A program made the translations under genes and the position numbers. Shown piece after piece: positions 33,027 through 39,643 of a DNA stretch of 39,643 nt (the first letter of the stretch is position 1; each line of letters opens with the position of its first letter). The DNA is from Cellulophaga sp. (lineage in GTDB: Bacteria; Bacteroidota; Bacteroidia; Flavobacteriales; Flavobacteriaceae): assembly GCA_030731855.1 (NCBI GenBank), contig JANQTG010000174.1, positions 1 through 39,643 on the forward strand, written 5' to 3'. The notes below the pieces were generated by a model. That model searched no databases. It worked only from the letters and a program-made list of their open reading frames with translations, and was not told the DNA's origin.

Positions 33027-34610
33027 TTAATCACAAAGTCTAATTTCTGCAGATCCCAAAAACGTTCGGTAGGACTCCCAACAGTCTTCATAGTATGGCG
33101 AATCCGAACCATGTACCCAAGATCCCATATTACGTTTTAATTTAGATTCATATCCACTATTTCCAAATCTATCACGCTCTTTATGATAAATTATATCATA
33201 AGCTCCATTTGGTGGGTAAATTGAAGTTACTGCGCCATCAGTAGTATTCTCAACCCATTTAATTTCATTGTAAATCACATTATTTTCTCCCGGAACATTA
33301 GTTTTATACTCCAAGCCTATTCTAAAATTATCCGATAATCTATTAGTAAAAACAATTTCATTATGCACTGTTCCTGTGGTTTCACAATTAATTACCTTAT
33401 AATCTGTGCTTTCTCCCATTTTTGCTAATGTATTATCTTTTAAATATCTAACCGTATAAGAAATTGGTACACCTGGATTATTTCTACTATAAACAGCATT
33501 TTCGCCCTTTATAATGGTTTCAAGATCCCCAAAATTTTTGGCTGAAACTGAACTTGCACCTACTTCTGCATTACCACCAATAACTACGGTTGTGATATTT
33601 GAATTTTCTAAAATGTTTTGATATTTAGTCTTTAAATCTCCAGTTGCTGATCTTTTCCCAGCGGCATATTCAAAAGAACCTTGAAAATCTGCTTCTGATA
33701 TTTCATAATTAGATTCCATTCTAAACATTATTATTCTTCCATAACTTACAGAGTGCACGTATGCTGGCGGCGTATTAGAGTTGAATGCACTCTCTACTTG
33801 AGAAAGCGTAACATCATCAGCAAATACATCGTTTGGGTTAGTTGGATAATCCATGGTTACAGTATAAAACACTTGTTTAAAAGACATCATTGAGACTCTT
33901 TTTGTTGATGTCGTTTCATAATTAAATTGAGATGCCACGTCATTTGATGCCCAAGATGCATTAAGGCCTAACTCTATACTAGTTTGTTTTGAACTAAACG
34001 AAGTTTTAGCTTCTGAATATTGACTAGCAGGATTTACATAACCTTCTTGATAAGCATTGGCATTCCACCATTCTAAAGCCACATCAATTCCTGAATCTAC
34101 ATTACTCCAGTTGGGTTTTTCAATTTCTACAGTTCCCGCTTCTTGAATACCTGGTAAATCTACCCGAATTGTCATTGGTGCACGACTTAAAGTAAAGGGT
34201 GTAGGGATACCATTTGTTAATGATTGATCTCCTATTACTAAGGCTCCAGGCCAAATAATACCATCATTAGGTTTTAAAATCGCTATAGATTCAAAGTTAG
34301 TTTTTAAATTGTACTCTGTTGTAGTGCAAACCGTGTTAGCATTAGTTCCGTAAATATTAGTATTTTCCGTTTTTGAAACTCCTTCTGTTTTCTTTGATGG
34401 TAAACTACCAGTATCCTCAACGCCTAATAGCTCTGAGGCATTATAACTCAACCCTTTTATATAAGAGTCAATATCTTTTGAGTTTTCGATTATAGGTTTA
34501 TCGGGATCTTTTCCAACCTCTTCTTTACTGCATCCGTTGCATGAAAATAAAATACAAATAAAGAACAATCCATAAATCAATCTTCTAATTCTTAATAGTT
34601 GTGTTTTCAT
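33027..34610 (-). CDS. Cholesterol-dependent-cytolysin (thiol-activated cytolysin) family lipoprotein
   Basis: Pore-forming-toxin-family protein, 527 residues. The signal peptide ends in lipobox LFSC (Cys24), so it is predicted to be a lipoprotein. CDC core motifs are recognisable in order: N-terminal LSYNASELLGVE; PASQYSEAKTSFSSKQTSIE with LGLNASW; FKQVFYTVTMDYPTNPNDVF (about 245-264); YVHSVSYGRIIMFRME; the Gly-rich VVIGGNAEVGA (about 345-355); and PISYTVRYLKDNTLAKMGES with TDYKVINC. The last about 115 residues occupy the place of membrane-binding domain 4, but the undecapeptide (ECTGLAWEWWR) is absent; only GSWVHGSDSPYYEDCW is seen. Cholesterol binding therefore cannot be assumed. It resembles the CDC-like proteins of Elizabethkingia. 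It is divergent from a TPR/HTH regulator. Confidence 0.88.
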   Translation of the reverse strand: MKTQLLRIRRLIYGLFFICILFSCNGCSKEEVGKDPDKPIIENSKDIDSYIKGLSYNASELLGVEDTGSLPSKKTEGVSKTENTNIYGTNANTVCTTTEYNLKTNFESIAILKPNDGIIWPGALVIGDQSLTNGIPTPFTLSRAPMTIRVDLPGIQEAGTVEIEKPNWSNVDSGIDVALEWWNANAYQEGYVNPASQYSEAKTSFSSKQTSIELGLNASWASNDVASQFNYETTSTKRVSMMSFKQVFYTVTMDYPTNPNDVFADDVTLSQVESAFNSNTPPAYVHSVSYGRIIMFRMESNYEISEADFQGSFEYAAGKRSATGDLKTKYQNILENSNITTVVIGGNAEVGASSVSAKNFGDLETIIKGENAVYSRNNPGVPISYTVRYLKDNTLAKMGESTDYKVINCETTGTVHNEIVFTNRLSDNFRIGLEYKTNVPGENNVIYNEIKWVENTTDGAVTSIYPPNGAYDIIYHKERDRFGNSGYESKLKRNMGSWVHGSDSPYYEDCWESYRTFLGSAEIRLCD

Positions 34611-34638
34611 AATTTTAAAATTTTTCGATTCAACATTT

Positions 34639-34646
34639 CAAAACTA
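34639..34646 (-). promoter_or_regulatory. -7 box of the cytolysin-like gene
   Basis: TAGTTTTG on the minus strand matches TAnnTTTG and lies 28 bp upstream of the ATG. No TTTG -33 box is found at the usual 19-21 bp spacing, which suggests dependence on an activator. Confidence 0.5.
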
Positions 34647-34678
34647 GAGACGAAGACAACTAAAATCTAATTTTTGAT

Positions 34679-34840
34679 ATGGACAAAGTATGGACACATA
34701 GCATGGATAACATATTTAAAGTGCATGGACAGATAAAATCTATCAATCAAAAACTAAAATCATAATATATTGATAACATGATTGTTAATGAAAATTTTCA
34801 GAAAAAATAAGGTTTTTAAACCATAGATTTTTGATGGACA
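34679..34840. repeat. Five ATGGACA-type direct repeats in the cytolysin/regulator intergenic region
   Basis: ATGGACA at 34679, 34690, 34725 and 34834, and ATGGATA at 34703. Start-to-start steps for the first four are 11, 13 and 22 bp, close to whole helical turns. They lie about 33-90 bp upstream of the cytolysin -7 box, the place of activator sites, in the region shared with the divergent regulator. Confidence 0.6.
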
Positions 34841-34918
34841 ACCTATTAGACGCATATAGATAGACATAGAATTTACACACATTAAATAATTATATTAGTA
34901 GAAGCTAAAAACAACATT

Positions 34919-36796
34919 ATGAAAAATTTACTGTATCTAATTTTAATTGTATCTTCATCTTCAAAGCCACTACTATCTCAAAATAAAATGAATATAGATA
35001 GTCTCTTAACAGTATATGACAAGCAGCCATTAGATACGTTAAAAGCAAAAACAGCAAATAATATTATTAATTATTACATGTATAGTTCGCCTGAAAAGGC
35101 TAAAAAAGCTGCTTTTGAATTACTAAGTCTTTCTGAAAAAATTAACTATGATTCTGGTAATAGTTTGGCACTCTATCAATTAGGAGTTGTTTATAATAAT
35201 ATCGATAAATTAGACTCTGCAAAATATTATTACAATTCAAGCCTTAAGATTGCAAAAAAGATTAATAATGGGATTTACATTTCTCAAGCTTATAGAGGTC
35301 TAGCTATATTAGAATTTTCGCAAGGCAATCTGTTATTAGCCGATAGTATAAACAATATGGACTTAGAAAATACTATCAAACTAAAAGATTCCACAGGAAC
35401 TGCTTTAGCATATGATTTTAAGGGGACTATAAACCAAAATAAAGGCTACTATTCTATTGCTTTGGAGAATGTTTTAAAAGGGCTGAAATTATTTGAAAAA
35501 TTAAAAGATTCTATTAGAATAGCCGATTCATATAACCACTTGGCTACCATTGAACATAATCTAGGTAACTTCCAAAATGCTATTGACCACAATAAAAAAG
35601 CACTTAAAATTTATGAAGATTATAATGACATATACTATCAGGCACAAGCCCTAAATGATATTGGTGTTATGTACAAATTATTGTTTCAAGAAAATGACGC
35701 CATAAATTATTTTAAAAAAAGCCTCAATAAGAGTAGATCCAATAATGTTAAATCATTAGAAGCAGCTGCTTTAACCAATATTGGTGCTACTTATTTGCAA
35801 TTAAATAATCCTGAAACAGCTATAGATTATTTGAATCAATCTATTTTAATTTCAAAATCTATAAATGCCAAACGTAGGGTTGCAATTGCGGAAAATCGTA
35901 TGGCTGAAGCGTATTTAGAATTAAACATCCCCAAGCAAGCGATTATACTAGCTAATAATTCAAAACAATATGCCGAAGAAAATCAAAACATATCCATTAA
36001 AGTTAGCAGCCTGGAGCATTTAAGTTTAGCGTATGAAAAATTGAATAACTTACCTGTTGCATTAAGCGCTTTCAAAGAATACAAAGTTTTAAGCGATTCT
36101 ATTTTGAATAAAGAAAAAATAAACAAGATTGAAGAGTTGAGAATACAATTTGATAGTCAAAAAAAAGAAGCAGATATTATTCTACAAAAGCAACAAATAA
36201 AAACTTTAAACCAACAAGTTAAAATAAGCAACTTACGCAAAGGCCTCTATGCAGGCGGTATGTTTACTTTTTTGACTTTTTCTGGTTTATTATTTTTTGG
36301 TTTTAAGCAACGCATTAAGAAAAATAAAATAGAGCGTGAAAAACAGGAAGAAATATACAAGCAGGAAATTGAATTTAAAAAGAAAGAACTTGCCTCCCAA
36401 ACACTACATTTAGTTCAAAAAAACACATTTATACAAGAACTTAAAGAAAACCTAGAAAAGATAAAACAGTCACCTGAATTGTTCAAAATAGAATTTAGAC
36501 GTCTTGTAATGCTCCTAAAAAAAGAAAGTGCAGAAGATAAAGATTGGGAAGTTTTTAAAAGTTATTTTTCTGAAGTTCACAATAATTTTGATAATAAAAT
36601 TAAGGATATAGCAAACGATATTACTGAAAAAGAAATACGGCTAGCTTCCTTTTTACGCATGAATCTTTCTACCAAAGAAATAGCTTCTATGTTAAATGTT
36701 TTACCAGAAAGTGTTTTAAAGTCTAAATACCGATTAAAACTAAAACTAAAATTAAATAAAGACACCGATTTAAATACCTACTTAACACAACTATAA
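34919..36796 (+). CDS. Membrane-anchored TPR protein with C-terminal LuxR-type HTH
   Basis: One-component regulator, 625 residues. Signal peptide (1-21, ending LLSQ); about six to seven tetratricopeptide repeats (about 35-390, for example SLALYQLGVVYNNIDKLDSA and ALTNIGATYLQLNNPETAI); a coiled coil (about 395-438); one transmembrane helix (about 441-460, GLYAGGMFTFLTFSGLLFFG); and a second coiled coil. A helix-turn-helix lies at about 564-606 (DITEKEIRLASFLRMNLSTK, then EIASMLNVLPESVLKSKYRL). The sensor half is periplasmic and the HTH cytosolic. This class is common in Bacteroidota. Divergent placement and shared ATGGACA repeats suggest that it controls the cytolysin-like gene. Confidence 0.85.
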   Translation: MKNLLYLILIVSSSSKPLLSQNKMNIDSLLTVYDKQPLDTLKAKTANNIINYYMYSSPEKAKKAAFELLSLSEKINYDSGNSLALYQLGVVYNNIDKLDSAKYYYNSSLKIAKKINNGIYISQAYRGLAILEFSQGNLLLADSINNMDLENTIKLKDSTGTALAYDFKGTINQNKGYYSIALENVLKGLKLFEKLKDSIRIADSYNHLATIEHNLGNFQNAIDHNKKALKIYEDYNDIYYQAQALNDIGVMYKLLFQENDAINYFKKSLNKSRSNNVKSLEAAALTNIGATYLQLNNPETAIDYLNQSILISKSINAKRRVAIAENRMAEAYLELNIPKQAIILANNSKQYAEENQNISIKVSSLEHLSLAYEKLNNLPVALSAFKEYKVLSDSILNKEKINKIEELRIQFDSQKKEADIILQKQQIKTLNQQVKISNLRKGLYAGGMFTFLTFSGLLFFGFKQRIKKNKIEREKQEEIYKQEIEFKKKELASQTLHLVQKNTFIQELKENLEKIKQSPELFKIEFRRLVMLLKKESAEDKDWEVFKSYFSEVHNNFDNKIKDIANDITEKEIRLASFLRMNLSTKEIASMLNVLPESVLKSKYRLKLKLKLNKDTDLNTYLTQL

Positions 36797-36853
36797 AAAC
36801 TACATTTTTTATATAGCCTAATAAGTATTTTTAATTACGGCATGTTTACCACC

Positions 36854-37001
36854 AACGTAAGTTTAGAACAATTGGAGTTGGTGGAGACTAAAAAATAGTA
36901 TTAATTTTTAAGGTTCACTTATCGGTTAAACACAGACCTTTTTTATAGTTACTTACTTTCATTTTAACCGACTAAACCGCTATTTTTTATATACGTTTGT
37001 T
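36854..37001. repeat. Boundary element E0: nested imperfect palindrome before the esterase module
   Basis: Edges AAC (36854-36856) and GTT (36999-37001). Perfect arms TAAAAAATAG (36889-36898)/CTATTTTTTA (36980-36989); arms ATCGGTTAAA (36921-36930)/TTTAACCGAC (36963-36972), 9 of 10. The left end also forms CCACCAAC (36849-36856)/GTTGGTGG (36877-36884). Its right end, CTATTTTTTATATACGTTT-GTT, aligns with that of E1, CTATTTTTTTATACATT-GTT. Confidence 0.55.
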
Positions 37002-37014
37002 GGCAGTAGTTATT

Positions 37015-37935
37015 TTATGGTAATTCATAATTCTGAAAAAATTCCCACATTAAGGAACTTGCATTAAAATGATTTGTTATTGGCATATTTGCGAAAGCTT
37101 GCCCACCTGGCCAGGTATGACCACCATCTTGACTGACATAAAGTTCAATTTGCACATTATTATCACAGTCTGAATATCTAAAAAAGTCATACGTATTTGA
37201 ATCACTAAAAATAGTTTGCTTCATAAGATTACAATTGTAGTTGTTTGCAATTAACAAGAGCGTTGAGTCAACAGACGGAAATGCAAAAGTAATCAAAGGT
37301 GCGTCAGAAAATCCACCGAAATAGGGTGCCGTTGAATCTTGATATGAATGAAAATGAATTAATGGAACTTTTCTAACAGGATTAAATGGAAAATCTTGAA
37401 GAACTCCTGCAACAGCAGATACAGCTGCGAATTTATTTGGATAACGGTTCGCTAATTTATAGGCTAATTGTCCGCCATTTGAAAATCCCGTTGCATATAC
37501 TTTTTTTTGGTTAATAGATAGTTCTAATTTTAGTTTTTCGAGAAGTGAGTTGATAAAACCTACATCATCTGTTCCAAGTAATGTAGCTGATGGGCAACAG
37601 TCTCCAGCATTCCAAGTTCTAAAACCTAATTGTTCTAGTCCTTCGGGGTAGACCACAATAAAGTTTTCTGCGTCAGAAAGGTCGGATAGTTTTGACTGAG
37701 CTTCAACGCCTTGATAGCCTAATGAACCACCACCATGCATCACAAAAATCAATGGATAAGATGCAGATGAATTGTAATTTTGAGGTAAATGAACAAAATA
37801 AGTTCTTTCTGCTCCATCAAAAATCATTGAATCATAATATTCCAATTCTGTATCTTGATTGTCAATTGGATTATCGTCTTGTTTGCTACAAGCAACTATA
37901 CTTAAAATTATGAGTATGTATAAAGTTTTTTTCAT
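37015..37935 (-). CDS. PHB-depolymerase/feruloyl-esterase-like lipoprotein (LpqC type)
   Basis: Exported alpha/beta-hydrolase, 306 residues. The signal peptide ends at lipobox IVAC (Cys16). Oxyanion HGGG is at 67-70; the nucleophile elbow G-F-S-N-G-G is at 150-155 (Ser152); the likely acid is Asp200 in HSYQDSTAPY; the catalytic His is in DGGHTWPGG near 270. This set matches the LpqC/PHB-depolymerase (CE1-like) group, which hydrolyses polyhydroxybutyrate, feruloyl or acetyl esters. The substrate is undetermined. The start of the neighbouring IS remnant lies only 60 bp upstream, so the native promoter may be partly displaced. Confidence 0.88.
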   Translation of the reverse strand: MKKTLYILIILSIVACSKQDDNPIDNQDTELEYYDSMIFDGAERTYFVHLPQNYNSSASYPLIFVMHGGGSLGYQGVEAQSKLSDLSDAENFIVVYPEGLEQLGFRTWNAGDCCPSATLLGTDDVGFINSLLEKLKLELSINQKKVYATGFSNGGQLAYKLANRYPNKFAAVSAVAGVLQDFPFNPVRKVPLIHFHSYQDSTAPYFGGFSDAPLITFAFPSVDSTLLLIANNYNCNLMKQTIFSDSNTYDFFRYSDCDNNVQIELYVSQDGGHTWPGGQAFANMPITNHFNASSLMWEFFQNYELP

Positions 37936-37992
37936 TTTATGTTCGTTTTAATTCTGAGTAACGTTTTTATTTTACCCTGTTTTTACTGATTT

Positions 37993-39263
37993 TCAAGCAG
38001 GTTGTATTTTACTCATTCTGGCATCTAAATTAGCGATTTGTTTTTGAAGTTCAAGAACCTTCCTCTTTCTTTTCTGGTCTAAGTATTCATAAATTGTTGG
38101 AGGACTGTACTGTTGTTTTTTGTAAAGCATATTCCAAAGTATAGTTGCTAATTTTCGTGCGGTGGCGGATACAGCTACAGCTCTGCCTTTTCTGTATGCA
38201 ATTCTATTGAAGAAGTTTGAAAGGTGAGTATCCTTTAAATTTCCAATTGCATTTGCGGCCTGCCTGAGAGCGATCTTGAGCCTATTGCTACCTTTAGGAG
38301 TTCTACTGCTGAGGATACGTCCGCCCGATATTTTATTATTAGGGGCGAGTCTCAGCCAAGATGCAAAGTGTTGTGCATTTTGGAACTCCAGTATTCCTTT
38401 TTCACCAAGCTCACTCATCAATGTGAGCACCGTACCGTGGCTAAAACCTTCTATGGCATATAGGTCGAGTCCATCAAAGTATTGATAGGAAATAAGGTTC
38501 AGGTCTATGTTCTTGGGTGTGTTCTTGTTGATTCTCTTGTGGATTTTCTTATCGATGAACAATGCTTTTTTATCATTGTCCTTATTTATAAATCCTTCCA
38601 GAAGCCTTTTGATCTCATCATCACATTCCATGATCAGCTGTTGGGCATCTTGATATTTCCGCAGTTCCTGCTTCAGGACGAACAGATAATCCTGTCTATT
38701 GTTGCTCTGCAGTGCCTTGGCAATTTCTTCTTCTGACTTTTTACAGTTCCCATGTCTTAATTTTGCGAGCTCTTTTCCACTTGTCTGACCATTACAGATT
38801 TCATTTATGATACGTAATCCGGTCAGTCCCACAATATCTTTTACCACCACATCCAATCTGAGGTTCATCAGCCTCATGTTTTGCGACATTCTATTGGAAG
38901 CCTGAGAAGTTGTTTCAATTAGATTACCCCGATGTCTTACCAAAGTCCTTAAATATTCTGTTTGTAGATCGGGCAGGAAGCTTCCGCTCAAAAGACCGAG
39001 TGAATGTAGCTTCTGGATCCACATACAATCCAGTACATCTGTTTTTTTGCCCTTGATGTTCTTGGTGAATTTTCCATTGCTACTGATTTTACATCATTGT
39101 CGAGCAGCCAAGTCAGCAGTTCTTTGGTGTCCTGGGCATAAACTCCGAACTCTTTCACGTCCGAGTGTTCTTGATTGATCGCAACAAAATGTGAACGGCT
39201 TCCGATATCAATTCCAGCTGCATTTGGATTGATGATTTCCATTTTTAAATTAGTTTTTACCAT
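37993..39263 (-). pseudogene. IS110-family transposase with internal deletion and frameshift
   Basis: The N-terminal part (39263-about 39077) has the RuvC-like first Asp in NPNAAGIDIGSRSHFVAINQ and the Glu in VKSVAME. The C-terminal part (about 39080-37993) starts NGKFTKNIKGKKTDVLDC and has the transposase_20 domain: SYQYFDGLDLYAIEGFSHGT, then the downstream Ser region ISGGRILSSRTPKGSNRLK. Roughly 25 residues normally lying between these parts (AMEST-G-Y-W and so on) are missing and the frames do not match. The joint lies at an AATGGA microhomology. Inactive. The start could also be MEIINPN (39242). Confidence 0.85.
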
Positions 39264-39527
39264 TTTCTTTGATTTAAATTAATAAAAATGCCCAGAGAGA
39301 ATGTATATTGCAATCAAGAAAATATTCTGAACGAGATATCCCTAGAGGATTCATCAGTGTGATTATCACAAGCCTTTGATACTGGATATATCAAAGGCTT
39401 TTTACATTCCAACCAGAATTACGCTCGAGCTTATAAGCATCAATTTAAAATCGGTCTTGCAAAGAGCACTATCCAAGATACAAAACGTTACCTTAAAGTG
39501 ATTATTTTTTTTGGAGAAGAGGGGAAT
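39264..39527. other. Non-coding end of the IS110-type remnant, candidate bridge-RNA region
   Basis: About 260 bp without a coding frame upstream of the transposase. It contains a perfect hairpin AAGCCTTTGATA (39370-39381)/TATCAAAGGCTT (39389-39400) followed by TTT. IS110-group elements encode their target-choosing bridge RNA in this end. Guide loops cannot be assigned by eye. Confidence 0.35.
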
Positions 39528-39534
39528 TACTGCC

Positions 39535-39643
39535 AACGTCTCTGTATATGGCTCGTAGCGTGCAAATTATAAAATTATTTTCGGATTGAGCACGAGCCGA
39601 ATTTTTTAATTTTTCTTATTATCTTTTCTCAATAAGCTAAATT
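39535..39643. repeat. Boundary element E2 (continues beyond the window)
   Basis: Starts AAC (39535-39537) then GTCTCTGTATAT. GGCTCGT (39550-39556) pairs with ACGAGCC (39592-39598), the inner stem of an imperfect palindrome. Positions 39591-39614 match E1 (30195-30218) at 20 of 24. The right edge lies outside the window. Confidence 0.5.

Larger units (their letters stand above)
36999..39537. other. Cassette-like module with the esterase and an IS110 remnant
   Basis: GTTGGCAGTA (36999-37008) and TACTGCCAAC (39528-39537) are perfect 10-bp inverted copies. They enclose the esterase gene and an IS110-type remnant that presumably arrived later. The left copy joins element E0, the right copy element E2. 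Confidence 0.55.

Noticed and set aside
34679-34840. ATGGACA repeats as a CRISPR-like array or replication iterons
   Set aside because: The units are only 7 bp with irregular spacers and no Rep or Cas gene; a regulatory reading fits the promoter geometry better.
36849-36884. CCACCAAC/GTTGGTGG hairpin as a simple terminator of the TPR regulator
   Set aside because: The 20-base loop and lack of a T-run make it a poor terminator, and it coincides with the left edge of element E0; treated as part of that element.
38276-38736. Two plus-strand ORFs of 69 and 84 codons
   Set aside because: Antisense shadows of the IS110 transposase.

Overview
The window comes from a low-GC member of the Bacteroidota, most likely a flavobacterium (family Flavobacteriaceae). 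The evidence is a TonB-dependent receptor/DUF4249 operon, many lipoproteins with a Cys lipobox, TAnnTTTG -7 promoter boxes in place of sigma70 boxes, a degenerate-Nudix sugar regulator, and an SOS cluster of YedK-like SRAP, Pol IV and a DnaE-type polymerase. No rRNA, intact tRNA or CRISPR array is visible. Taxon and gene names rest on reading protein motifs; no database search was run. Positions 1-25,600 look like ordinary chromosome. They hold an MscS-type channel; a DMT permease; a galactose unit (Nudix-like repressor with a palindromic operator, galK, galT); a stress block (Dps, an ATP-cone remnant, two tandem universal stress proteins); a surface lipoprotein; a four-gene outer-membrane operon (secreted protein, TonB receptor, DUF4249 lipoprotein, MG2/plug-like protein); a 48-residue basic protein; a sodium:solute symporter; an AAA ATPase; and a divergent DNA-damage cluster whose shared promoter carries two 17-bp palindromes. 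At about 25,763-25,812 a strong terminator follows what looks like the last 13 bases of a tRNA-Ser on the minus strand, with the tRNA body missing. This is what an island inserted into a tRNA 3' end leaves behind. Everything to the right is accessory: a 5'-truncated group II intron, a Fic protein, a polysaccharide deacetylase broken by an in-frame stop, a GNAT/DUF1778 toxin-antitoxin pair, a HigBA pair, an IS1182-type element, a cholesterol-dependent-cytolysin-like lipoprotein divergent from a membrane TPR/HTH regulator, a PHB-depolymerase-type esterase and an IS110-type remnant. The most interesting feature of the island is how these genes are joined. At least three modules (Fic, HigBA, esterase) are enclosed by short inverted repeats private to each module: 11/13, 13/14 and 10/10 matches, each starting at a GTT or TTG core. 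Between modules lie long imperfect palindromes sharing an AAC-G left edge and a run like CTATTTTTT-TATAC-TT followed by GTT on the right. This is the geometry of integron gene cassettes and their attC/VCR sites. Nearly all module genes point the same way, a group II intron in the opposite orientation abuts one boundary, and IS1182- and IS110-type elements sit inside or next to others. No integrase lies in the window, so the cassette reading is an inference that can be tested.
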